Shown in pieces: positions 7,476 to 15,009 of a stretch of DNA of 17,847 nt; within the stretch, counting starts at the first letter, position 1; each line of letters begins with the position of its first letter. The position numbers were made by a program, and so were the translations under genes. This DNA comes from Scatonaster sp045598705 (GTDB lineage Bacteria; Bacillota; Clostridia; Saccharofermentanales; Saccharofermentanaceae), in NCBI GenBank assembly GCA_045598705.1, contig JAZLMM010000018.1, positions 1 through 17,847 on the forward strand, written 5' to 3'. The notes below the pieces were generated by a model. The model was not told where the DNA came from. It did not search any database and saw only the letters and a list, made by a program, of their open reading frames with translations.

Positions 7476-9214
7476 GTTCTGCCTCCTTTTCCACCTTTTC
7501 CCAACTGGATAACCTGATCTGCACCGGCAACGGTCGAGAGTCTGTGGGCAATAATAAATCCCGTACGGCCCCGCGTCATATTCTCAAAAGCTTCCACGAT
7601 ACGCTTCTCCGTCAAGGTATCGACCGCCGAAGTCGCCTCGTCGAGGATTAGCAAGGATGGATCCATCAAGAGCACACGCGCAATGCAGAGTAGCTGCTTC
7701 TGCCCCTCCGAAAGCGAGATCTCCTTACCGGGCACCGTATCATATCCATCCGGCAGACGCATGATGAATCCATGAGCGCGCGCCGCCTGGGCCGCCGCAA
7801 TGATCTCTTCCTCTGTCGCATCCGGTCGTCCATAAGCGATGTTCTCACGGATCGACGCCTCCAGCAACCACGTCTCTTGAAGCACCATGCCGAAGCGGCG
7901 GCGTAGCGCTGAACGTGGGATATCACGGATATTCTCCCCGTCGATGATGATCTCACCCGCTTCCGGCTCATAGAACCGCATCAGCAGATTCATCAGAGTG
8001 GTTTTGCCACATCCCGTCGGACCAATAATGGCGACCTTCTGTCCCGGCTCCACCGTAAGGCTGAAGTCGTCGAATATCTGCTTATCTTTCTGATATCCGA
8101 ACGTCACATGTTGGAAAAGCACTTCCCCCAAGCCTTCGGGGTCGCCGTCCGTCAGGTTGCCCTCCGCTACATCTTCGGCCTCCTCCGGAAGATCGAGGAT
8201 GGCGAACACGCGGGTCAAAGAGGCGAAAGCGGCCATGACCTGGGTTGTAATATTCGTTAAGTCGTTGATCGGCTTGCTGAAGTTTTTCCAGTAGAGGATA
8301 AACGTGGTGATATTACCAATCGAGAGGCCGCCGAACCAGACGCCCAGCGCGCCGATCAGAATATAGGTGGTGTTATCCACGAATCGCGTCACCGGATTCG
8401 GAAGCGAAGAGGCGAAAGCCGCCATGACCGAAGACTTCTCCAGTTCTTCGTTCTTCTTTCGGAAACTTCCCAAGAACTTGTCCTCACAGTTGAATGCTTT
8501 GATTTCTTTGCGGCCGTAGAGGTTCTCCTCCACATCGGCAGAGATGGCGCCGACCAGCCCCTGTTGGGACTTGAAGTGTTTGGTCGTCTTCTTCGCAATC
8601 GTGGTCGCCGTCCAGATCATCAGCACCGCCATCGGTAGCACGATGAGTGTCATGCGCCAGCTGATCCACACCATGAAGGCAACTGTACCCAGGATGGTCA
8701 CCAGTACCGTGAACAGGTTAAGAAGTCCCTGCAAGGTGCCCTCAGAAATTGCATCCGCATCGTTAATGAAGTGCGTGGCGGTATCGCCTTGCGGGTGGGT
8801 GTCGTAGAAAGAGATTGGCAGTCGCGTCAACTTGACCGACAGCGAACGGCGCACTTCCAGTGCAGTCTTGGCCGCAACGACGTTGGCAAAATAACTTACG
8901 ACCCATGTGAAAAGTGCCGCAACGAGGTACATAGCGAGTAGAATGAGGGCGTGATGCCCAAGGTATGTGAGGTCGACCGCACCCGTATCGCCCATGTGAT
9001 CGATCGTCCGTCCAAGATAGGCCGGGGCGACGACCTGTAGCGCGCCACCGCAGACAGCCGCAAGGATCAGAAGGATCATGGAGAACTTCGACGTACCGGT
9101 GAAGCGCAGAAGCGCCGTCAGGTCTCGAAGCGAGATCTTCGACTTGCCATCCGACATCTTGGCCGCGTCCGGCGAGAGATTCGCCATGCCGCTCAGCATT
9201 GAATCTTTAGCCAT
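7448..9214 (-). CDS. ABC exporter half-transporter B (catalytic NBD, shortened C terminus)
   Basis: This 588-residue half-transporter has a six-helix membrane domain (about 35-330) and an ATPase domain (about 365-580). ATPase motifs are Walker A GPTGCGKT (398-405), Q446, signature LSEGQ (501-505, Glu in place of the usual first Gly), Walker B LLILDE (521-526, catalytic E526) and H557. It pairs with the preceding gene in a heterodimeric exporter of the LmrCD/TmrAB type: this subunit supplies the competent Walker B and His, and the partner supplies the good signature. The ATG overlaps the partner's stop (TAATG). After VIQLG (568-572) the usual tail, with its G-T-H-x-E-L region and final helices, is missing; the last 16 residues read through the corA ribosome site. 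Substrate is unknown. Confidence 0.92.
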   Translation of the reverse strand: MAKDSMLSGMANLSPDAAKMSDGKSKISLRDLTALLRFTGTSKFSMILLILAAVCGGALQVVAPAYLGRTIDHMGDTGAVDLTYLGHHALILLAMYLVAALFTWVVSYFANVVAAKTALEVRRSLSVKLTRLPISFYDTHPQGDTATHFINDADAISEGTLQGLLNLFTVLVTILGTVAFMVWISWRMTLIVLPMAVLMIWTATTIAKKTTKHFKSQQGLVGAISADVEENLYGRKEIKAFNCEDKFLGSFRKKNEELEKSSVMAAFASSLPNPVTRFVDNTTYILIGALGVWFGGLSIGNITTFILYWKNFSKPINDLTNITTQVMAAFASLTRVFAILDLPEEAEDVAEGNLTDGDPEGLGEVLFQHVTFGYQKDKQIFDDFSLTVEPGQKVAIIGPTGCGKTTLMNLLMRFYEPEAGEIIIDGENIRDIPRSALRRRFGMVLQETWLLEASIRENIAYGRPDATEEEIIAAAQAARAHGFIMRLPDGYDTVPGKEISLSEGQKQLLCIARVLLMDPSLLILDEATSAVDTLTEKRIVEAFENMTRGRTGFIIAHRLSTVAGADQVIQLGKGGKGGRTCSTKSTMV

Positions 9215-11037
9215 TACTCCACACCTCCCATCTCCTGAGATTGCGCAATTCGCGCGTATGCTTCGCAGTCTGCAAGCAAGTCTTCATGCTTGCCCTGCCC
9301 GACTACGCTACCGTTATCCATCACCAGGATCCAGTTCGCATCCTGGATCTCCGAGATCTTGGAAGAAACCTCCACCACCGTTCGCTGATGACTTGCCGTA
9401 TGTGCCGCAAGGGCTGACGAGAAGCGCGCCGAGGTCTCTCGGTCGAGCGCCGCCGTGCAGTCGTCAAGAAGCAGGATCTCACTATCCGTACACAGGGCAC
9501 GGGCAATGGCCAGACGCTGTCTCTGACCGCCGGAGAAGTTCTTCCCCTTCGGTTCCACGTGTGCTTCCAGACCACCCTTCTCACATATGAAATCCCAGGC
9601 CTGTGCTACTTCGCATCGTGCCTGGATCTCTTCTTCAGCAAGTGGCGTACTGCGGCCCAGTAGTATATTCTCCCGGATTGTTCCTTCGAACAGCGCCGTC
9701 GTCTGGAAGACCGGTGCCATGCGAGTATGTAAGGTCCAATCATCGATCGTAAGCAAGTTGTGTCCGTCTACGATAATCTGACCCTTCGTGATGTCATAGA
9801 GATGGAGAAGTAGCGCAATAATCGTAGACTTGCCCGAACCGGTCGTGCCGATGATGCCCAATTTCTCGCCTTTACGCAGTTCGAAGGAAACATCTTTCAA
9901 AGCGTAATATTCTTCTGCATCCGCACGATCCGTCAGGTATGAGAACCAGACATGCTCCCACTTGACCAGCACCTTCTGATGCTCACTCTTCGTCGCACTT
10001 CCGTCTGTTGCGCTATCTGCTTCGTCAGGTGTGGCGTGCTGCTTCTTCGCATCCGAATCATCGCCGTCATGTGTGACCACCTTTGCCGGTTCAAGTTCCA
10101 GCACAGACTCGATTCGTTCCGCCGAGACGAAAGAACGTGAGAAGATGACTACCAAGTTACCAAGCTTATTCAGTTCGTCAAAAATACTGAAAATATAGTT
10201 AATGAATGTCAATAGCATGCCGGCTGTCAGGGCTCCGGACGAGATTCGATATCCGCCGACCCACAGCACGAAGACGACCGCTGCGTTCATAATAAGGATC
10301 GTGATCGGACGCAACAAAGCAGAATATTTTCCCACGGAGATCGACTCCTCCGCATAGGCTTCTCCCGCCTGATCCGTCACCTCCTGATGATATTTCTCTC
10401 TGGAAAAAGCTCTCACCACGCGGATGCCGGCTAATCTTTCATTTACCACCTGACTGATACGGTCCAGCTTCTTCTGCACCACTTTGTAGCGAACGAAGGT
10501 GACGCGAATGATGAGTAGAAGCGTCACGAAGAAGAGCGCTGAACCCACACCGATGACTACCGCCATCGGGGCATCCAGGATAACGGCGGCCAGCACACCG
10601 CCGATCGTGATGAAAGGTACACGCGAGCAAAGTCGGATCACCATCGACACCGCCGTGGTAACCTGATTCACATCACTGGTCATCGCCACGTGTAGGAACG
10701 GCACGCCACATCGTTCTTGTTGTGCGATGGAGAGGGAGTCCACCTTCGTCAGTAAGCGGTCACGCAGTCGCGCCGCTACACCGGAACTGGCCTTCGCCGC
10801 GCAGTACTGGCAGATGGCCGCCATCGCAAGCCCCAGTGCCGTCATGCCGAACATGAGGAGCGCCGTGCGGACGATGTATCCGCGGCTGTCGCTACGAAAA
10901 CCGGTATCCACGATGCGTCCCATCAGGACAGGCAGGCACAGCTCCAAGATTGCCTCGACGAGTTTCGTCAGCGGGCCTAGAATGAATTCACCCCGATAAG
11001 GTCGGAGTTCTCTGAAAATCTCACGGTACTTCTTCAT
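9214..11037 (-). CDS. ABC exporter half-transporter A (degenerate NBD)
   Basis: This 607-residue half-transporter has a six-helix membrane domain (about 18-310) and an ATPase domain (about 355-607). Walker A is GTTGSGKST (397-405), the Q-loop is Q445, and the signature is FSGGQ (501-505). Walker B reads ILLLDD, so the catalytic Glu is Asp526, and the switch His is Ser559 (VEVSSKISEI). This is the pattern of the non-catalytic subunit of heterodimeric exporters. With LSEGQ in the partner, one ATP site is degenerate and the other intact. A charged, low-complexity linker (about 323-353, rich in Asp, Ser, Ala, Lys and His) is inserted between the membrane and ATPase domains. The start overlaps the upstream small gene (ATGA). 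Probable substrates are drugs, lipids or peptides. Confidence 0.93.
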   Translation of the reverse strand: MKKYREIFRELRPYRGEFILGPLTKLVEAILELCLPVLMGRIVDTGFRSDSRGYIVRTALLMFGMTALGLAMAAICQYCAAKASSGVAARLRDRLLTKVDSLSIAQQERCGVPFLHVAMTSDVNQVTTAVSMVIRLCSRVPFITIGGVLAAVILDAPMAVVIGVGSALFFVTLLLIIRVTFVRYKVVQKKLDRISQVVNERLAGIRVVRAFSREKYHQEVTDQAGEAYAEESISVGKYSALLRPITILIMNAAVVFVLWVGGYRISSGALTAGMLLTFINYIFSIFDELNKLGNLVVIFSRSFVSAERIESVLELEPAKVVTHDGDDSDAKKQHATPDEADSATDGSATKSEHQKVLVKWEHVWFSYLTDRADAEEYYALKDVSFELRKGEKLGIIGTTGSGKSTIIALLLHLYDITKGQIIVDGHNLLTIDDWTLHTRMAPVFQTTALFEGTIRENILLGRSTPLAEEEIQARCEVAQAWDFICEKGGLEAHVEPKGKNFSGGQRQRLAIARALCTDSEILLLDDCTAALDRETSARFSSALAAHTASHQRTVVEVSSKISEIQDANWILVMDNGSVVGQGKHEDLLADCEAYARIAQSQEMGGVE

Positions 11038-11207
11038 ATCTGCTTATTGACTGTCTTATATTCCCCATCTTCGATGTAGTACGGGCAGTCCTTCCTGTGA
11101 CCTTCCATCAAGCGCTCCCAAGCGTCCTGATCGATCGGTGCCTCACAGAAGTACTCCCCGCTCAGTTCATCGTATATATAGTTCGAACATCTTTCGCAGT
11201 CGCTCAT
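11034..11207 (-). CDS. Small Cys-rich protein, DUF6472-like
   Basis: This 57-residue protein has Cys-x-x-Cys near the start (CERC, residues 4-7), a Y-x-x-D-E segment, a later Cys (about 20) and CPYY near residue 41. The four cysteines could bind a metal such as zinc. The order C-x2-C, YDE, C, CPYY and a basic end resembles the clostridial DUF6472 family as I remember it. The ATG at 11207 has GAGAGGTAAG upstream and leaves four bases after the AraC/cupin stop; longer in-frame starts would overlap that gene. Its stop overlaps the exporter A start (ATGA), so the two are translationally coupled. No function is known. An accessory or metal-sensing role for the exporter is only an inference from position. 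Confidence 0.8.
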   Translation of the reverse strand: MSDCERCSNYIYDELSGEYFCEAPIDQDAWERLMEGHRKDCPYYIEDGEYKTVNKQI

Positions 11208-11211
11208 TTTC

Positions 11212-12126
11212 TTACCTCTCGTTCCACCTACCATAATGGCTCTTCCGGTATTCACTCGGCATCTCGCCGATGTGTTTTCGAAATGCTTCGGCAAAATAAC
11301 TTGGGCCGGAGAAGCCTACTTCATATGCGATGTCATTAATCGGCATATCCGTCTCCACTAGTAACTGGGCTCCCTTACGAAGTCGGAAAGTCGTAAGATA
11401 GATTACCGGCGTCTGATGCAGATACTTCCCGAACACCTTGCAACAGTTGGTCTTCCCCAAGTTTCCTGCTCGACAGATATCCTCCAGCGTAATCTTATTT
11501 CGATAGTTCTCTTCAATGTAAGAGAGCATCTTCTTCAGTTGAGTCAGCTGAGGAGAACTCGTACGCGTCGTCGCCATCTCTTCTACAGAATGAATGTAGA
11601 TCTTCTCCCACATCAAGAAGAACCACCCAATTGAGACGAGGTCCATGGTGTTCTCGTGACGCATATAGTATACACGAGAAACGCTGTCCAGAACATTTCT
11701 CTGCCACTCAATCTTAGGTGTCAGATATAGATGGGTGAAGTCGGCATTATCGATGACCGGTAGAACATAGTGCTGTTCAATATCCGAAGTCGCACACAGA
11801 ATGTGAGGATGGAATCGCAAGGCTACAAATTCACACTCGGACATGTCTTCAGAGTAGAATCGATGCATCTGACGCGCATTGATGAAGATGCCCTCCCCTG
11901 TCGCAAGATGACAGATTTCCCCGTCTACATTACAAGTCATTCCCCCACGTAGGACCATGGTGAACTCGACCTCATCGTGCCAGTGATTATCCCGCGAATA
12001 GTTCGGATACCGGGACAGGAAGAACCTGCGGATCTGTGCCGGATACGCTGTTCCTGCAAGGTTGAAATCCGGCGATACCGGACGTCTTATGTCGTTGCCC
12101 TTGTCTTTCTTCAGATCTTCTCCCAT
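11212..12126 (-). CDS. AraC-family regulator with N-terminal cupin
   Basis: This 304-residue regulator has an N-terminal AraC-binding cupin (about 25-125), including the His-rich NHWHDEVEF at about 47-55 typical of sugar or small-metabolite sensors. The C-terminal HTH_18 domain spans about 205-300. Its second helix-turn-helix reads INDIAYEVGFSGPSYFAEAF and is followed by GEMPSEYRK. AAGGA lies nine bases before the ATG. It sits between the DUF3021 gene (53-base gap holding a perfect TATAAT) and the small Cys-rich gene (four-base gap). That suggests it is co-transcribed with, and may control, the exporter and corA genes downstream. Its ligand is unknown. Confidence 0.93.
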   Translation of the reverse strand: MGEDLKKDKGNDIRRPVSPDFNLAGTAYPAQIRRFFLSRYPNYSRDNHWHDEVEFTMVLRGGMTCNVDGEICHLATGEGIFINARQMHRFYSEDMSECEFVALRFHPHILCATSDIEQHYVLPVIDNADFTHLYLTPKIEWQRNVLDSVSRVYYMRHENTMDLVSIGWFFLMWEKIYIHSVEEMATTRTSSPQLTQLKKMLSYIEENYRNKITLEDICRAGNLGKTNCCKVFGKYLHQTPVIYLTTFRLRKGAQLLVETDMPINDIAYEVGFSGPSYFAEAFRKHIGEMPSEYRKSHYGRWNER

Positions 12127-12162
12127 TTCTTATGTCCTTTTCTTCGGCTTCTCTCGCGCGTC

Positions 12163-12168
12163 ATTATA
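12163..12168 (-). promoter_or_regulatory. Possible internal promoter before the AraC/cupin gene
   Basis: A perfect TATAAT occurs on the minus strand within the 53-base gap between the DUF3021 and AraC/cupin genes. No recognisable -35 box lies at 16-18 bp, as expected if an activator is needed. Transcription would start about 30 bases before the AraC start codon. Confidence 0.35.
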
Positions 12169-12179
12169 ATTGCTCGCGG

Positions 12180-12671
12180 TCACTTCTCGTTCTTCTCTTG
12201 CTCCTTAAGTATACGACGAAGTGCATCGTTCATCTCATCATTATCACGATCTTCGTTCTTTCTCGCAACGAAAACACTAATTCCGAAGCAGATGCCAAAG
12301 CCAAGAATAAATCCGATCCAGGCTGAAGGTTGCGTAGCGTGGAACCATCTGAACTTCCACACTGCAAGAAGCACAACAACAAGGATGCTGCCAAACATGC
12401 CCAACGTGCGTGTGCTTACGCGGGCATTACGGAAGAGGCAATCCGACATGAAGAGAAAGCGGATCAAGGCCACGACGACAGCGATCACTAGGAACTGCAG
12501 AAGCGTCTCCTTCGAGAGCATACCGGGATGTGCGAAGATTGTGGAGATTTTCGCCTGTTCGGCTGCAACATCACTCGGTGAGAGCCACATCACCAGAAGG
12601 GCCACCAGCACCTGGCACACGAATGCAATACTTGCACATTCTAGACTTTTACGAATACTATGTTTCTCCAT
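12180..12671 (-). CDS. DUF3021-family four-helix membrane protein
   Basis: This 163-residue protein has four predicted membrane helices (about 12-30, 57-75, 88-106 and 117-134) and a charged C-terminal tail rich in Asp, Glu, Asn and Lys. DUF3021 proteins are regularly encoded next to LytTR regulators in Bacillota and are thought to act with them, in some cases as membrane partners that restrain the regulator. Here the gene starts 10 bases after the LytTR stop, with AAGGGGGG before the ATG. The family call rests on topology, size and this neighbourhood; the exact partner is not shown by sequence. Confidence 0.82.
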   Translation of the reverse strand: MEKHSIRKSLECASIAFVCQVLVALLVMWLSPSDVAAEQAKISTIFAHPGMLSKETLLQFLVIAVVVALIRFLFMSDCLFRNARVSTRTLGMFGSILVVVLLAVWKFRWFHATQPSAWIGFILGFGICFGISVFVARKNEDRDNDEMNDALRRILKEQEKNEK

Positions 12672-12681
12672 ATGTCCCCCC

Positions 12682-13122
12682 TTATTTCAATCCAAGACGT
12701 TCCCGCAGTTCATCTGCGTACATACGGGAGGCGATCAGCCGTTCACCATTGTCCATGGTGATGCGTATACGGTGGTTGATATCCGTCCGCAGCGACTGGA
12801 TGTGCTTCAAGCTGATTAGATTCGATTTGCTCACACGGAAAAAGCCCGAAGCCGCAAGTTGCTGCTCGAGCTCGTACATTTTTGCATCGGATTCGTAGAC
12901 TGCTGACTTCGTATAGACGAAGCATTTCCGCTCCATCGCTTCCAGATACAGGACTTCATCCAGTCCAAGGAGGAAGACTTCGCCGTCCTTCTTGACTGTC
13001 AGCTTACTGTCCAACACGCGCACCATGGAGACGAGTTTCTCCACCTCCGGCGTAAGCGCTGGGCAGGTGATGGAGATCTCCGTATCCGGATAGTCCGGCT
13101 GAATATTGATTGATATCTTCAT
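12682..13122 (-). CDS. LytTR-type DNA-binding regulator
   Basis: This 146-residue protein lacks a phosphoacceptor receiver domain. A short N-terminal region (1-45) precedes a LytTR DNA-binding domain (about 47-146). Recognisable features are the strand DEVLYLEAMERKCFVYT and FFRVSKSNLISLKHI, the family's F-x-R-x-H/K-x-S-x-L-V/I-N signature region. Stand-alone LytTR proteins next to ABC-2 exporters and DUF3021 proteins commonly autoregulate their operon. GAGGGAAG precedes the ATG. It lies 17 bases after the permease gene and 10 before the DUF3021 gene, so all four genes form one unit. Confidence 0.93.
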   Translation of the reverse strand: MKISINIQPDYPDTEISITCPALTPEVEKLVSMVRVLDSKLTVKKDGEVFLLGLDEVLYLEAMERKCFVYTKSAVYESDAKMYELEQQLAASGFFRVSKSNLISLKHIQSLRTDINHRIRITMDNGERLIASRMYADELRERLGLK

Positions 13123-13139
13123 AGGCTTCCCTCAATGAA

Positions 13140-13838
13140 TCAGTCTTTGCTTAAGCCCTCCTTACGGTAGGCGAGGAAGAAGAACACCAGGATTAATAAG
13201 GCATTCACCCCGATAATCAAGACATTCTCTATACCTATCTTATCATTTTCAATGTTCTGTACAATATCATACATCTGTTGCGTATAGGCAAATCTTGCAA
13301 CTCGGGCCACTGTATCGTTGAACTGCGCGATCATCGGCAAGAAACTGAACACGCACATGATTGGTACCTGAAGGCTCGTCGCGGACATCTGATCCTTCGA
13401 CCACATACCGATGACCGCACCCAGCAGAATAGAGATCACCATTCCCACAGCCATCACGTCCATGTATCGGGTCCATGCTTGGCCCTCCATTCCGCAGCCT
13501 TTGCTCATGAAGACAGTGCCAATCGTACAACAGCAGAAAACATAGGCCCCCACGCCCAGCAGGTACTCCCACGGGCGGACATAACTCATCATGAGCGCCC
13601 GAAGCGTCCCTTTCTCCTTCTCTTCCGAGATGATTGCACTCATCGAAGTAATCGGCGCCATCGCCAGGTACATAATGCTGAATAGCTTGAGGTAGAACAG
13701 TTCCGGCATGTCCTCCATCTTCACCGCATAATTCATAATGACCGTCAATACCGGGAAGAGAAAAAACTGGATTAGTACTGTCTTATTCTTCCTCGTGTCC
13801 CACACCTGTTTCTTCCAAATTGCTATGGTTGTATGCAT
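13140..13838 (-). CDS. ABC-2-type transporter permease
   Basis: This 232-residue membrane protein has about six hydrophobic segments (about 20-38, 49-68, 91-109, 127-146, 152-170 and 203-226) and the cytoplasmic loop ISEEKEKGTLRALMMS. That loop matches the conserved E-x-E-x-G-T-L coupling helix of ABC-2 permeases. It pairs with the ATPase encoded 39 bases upstream and probably works as a dimer. The size is small for the family, but both ends look complete. GGAGGAG precedes the ATG. The likely cargo (antimicrobial peptide, drug or lipid) cannot be told from sequence. Confidence 0.92.
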   Translation of the reverse strand: MHTTIAIWKKQVWDTRKNKTVLIQFFLFPVLTVIMNYAVKMEDMPELFYLKLFSIMYLAMAPITSMSAIISEEKEKGTLRALMMSYVRPWEYLLGVGAYVFCCCTIGTVFMSKGCGMEGQAWTRYMDVMAVGMVISILLGAVIGMWSKDQMSATSLQVPIMCVFSFLPMIAQFNDTVARVARFAYTQQMYDIVQNIENDKIGIENVLIIGVNALLILVFFFLAYRKEGLSKD

Positions 13839-13877
13839 TTAAGTCTCCTCCACTTGATCAATCTTTCTATTCCCACA

Positions 13878-14786
13878 TTATTCTTCCAGACGTTTTCCGG
13901 TCAGCGCCATGAATACCGTCTCCAGATTCGGTTCTTGAGAATGAATCATTGCCAGGTCATTCTCTTCCAACGCCTTCCGCACTGCTGCAGTCATCTCATC
14001 AAGTTGCTGCAATCGGTGCGTCGCGTCGTCTTCTCTCATCTTCAGGTCTTTCGAGGCTCCCGAAGTATCAAATGACCACGTTTGTGCGCGTCCGTCCCGC
14101 GTAGTCAGGACGATTTTCTTGGTCTGGTCGTAACGCAGGCAGATCTCCTTCGGAGACCCAGACTCGATGATCCGGCCTTCGTGGAGCAGCACCAGATGGT
14201 CGCAGAGTTTCTCCGCCTCTGCCATGTTATGTGTTGTCAGAAGAATCACGGTGCCCGCCTCTTTGCGAGCACGGATGATCTCATGGATCTCATTGGCCGT
14301 CTGCGGGTCGAGGCCACTGGTCGGCTCATCAAGAAGCAGTACTTTCGGTTTGGTCAGTAGCGCGCGAGCCAGACGAAGTCTCTCCTTCATGCCCTTGGAA
14401 AGTTTCGACACTTCCACACGCCGCGCCGATTCGAGCTTCACTTCCGTCAATACCTGCGCGATGGCTCGATCGTCCACACCATAAATATCTGCGAACACTT
14501 TGAGATTCTGGTAACAGTTCAATCGCTCGTAAAGGCCGAAATCATCCATCATGATGCCGAACTGCTTCTTGTCCGCACCCGACAGCACCGAGACGCGCTT
14601 TCCCATAATCATGACTTCCCCACTCTCGGCACGGAGCTGACCCATCAGAATTCGAATGAGGGTGGTTTTGCCGGCGCCGGAAGGGCCAAGAAGGCCAAAT
14701 ATCTCCCCGTCCTGTATGGTCATGGAAATCCCATCTAATACCGTCTTCTCTCCAAAACGTTTGGTTACATCAACGATAGAAATCAT
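13878..14786 (-). CDS. ABC-2 exporter ATP-binding protein
   Basis: This 302-residue ATPase has Walker A GPSGAGKTT (34-42), signature LSKGM (129-133), Walker B VLLLDEPTSGLD (149-160) and switch H186. The Q-loop Gln is replaced by Asp in IMMDDFGLYERL, a variant I recall from drug/bacteriocin-type ABC-2 ATPases of Bacillota. A C-terminal domain (about 215-302) ends in EPNLETVFMALTGK, the usual closing motif of this group. It is first in the ABC-2/LytTR/DUF3021 unit, with AGAGGATG before the ATG and a plausible promoter at 14836-14864. It powers the permease encoded next. Confidence 0.95.
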   Translation of the reverse strand: MISIVDVTKRFGEKTVLDGISMTIQDGEIFGLLGPSGAGKTTLIRILMGQLRAESGEVMIMGKRVSVLSGADKKQFGIMMDDFGLYERLNCYQNLKVFADIYGVDDRAIAQVLTEVKLESARRVEVSKLSKGMKERLRLARALLTKPKVLLLDEPTSGLDPQTANEIHEIIRARKEAGTVILLTTHNMAEAEKLCDHLVLLHEGRIIESGSPKEICLRYDQTKKIVLTTRDGRAQTWSFDTSGASKDLKMREDDATHRLQQLDEMTAAVRKALEENDLAMIHSQEPNLETVFMALTGKRLEE

Positions 14787-14807
14787 ATGCTCATCCTCTC
14801 CGGTTTC

Positions 14808-14821
14808 GGTCTTACAAGACC
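14808..14821. promoter_or_regulatory. Palindrome in the leader of the ABC-2/LytTR operon
   Basis: GGTCTTACAAGACC is a 14-bp palindrome with 6-bp arms and a two-base centre. It lies about 22 bases before the ATPase start codon, just downstream of the predicted transcription start. On the minus strand TTGTAA also occurs twice, 14 bases apart, across this site. It could be an operator; LytTR proteins usually bind direct repeats, so the binder is uncertain. Confidence 0.4.
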
Positions 14822-14835
14822 TGATTTACAACCGA

Positions 14836-14864
14836 AGGATAGCGAGAAGTGGTGTCCGAATCAA
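14836..14864 (-). promoter_or_regulatory. Candidate promoter of the long gene train
   Basis: On the minus strand, TTGATT (14859-14864) is followed after 17 bp by TATCCT (14836-14841), each matching four of six consensus bases. Transcription would start near 14829, about 43 bases before the ATPase ATG. The rest of the 14787-15009 gap has no gene that I can support. Confidence 0.4.
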
Positions 14865-15009
14865 TACGCATTCGCTCAAGTTGCCAAATGACACACATGA
14901 GATGCATAGATGGAAACACTAAGAACTTTCTTGGGCCCGTTCCTTGAAAAATCTTACTTAAAAATAGAACAACGTATCAGAGAAACTGCATACCTCGTCG
15001 TCTGCATCA

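Noticed and set aside
7448..7520. Simple frameshift at the end of exporter B
   Set aside because: No other frame restores a typical ATPase tail, because the bases that follow are the corA ribosome site and coding start. A deletion or natural shortening fits better.
11208..11294. Longer start for the small Cys-rich protein
   Set aside because: It would overlap the end of the AraC/cupin gene, and the ATG at 11207 has a clear ribosome site.
14922..15009. Terminator after the zinc-ribbon gene
   Set aside because: The AAGGAAC/GTTCTT pairing there is imperfect, with a large loop and no T tract, so I could not support a terminator.
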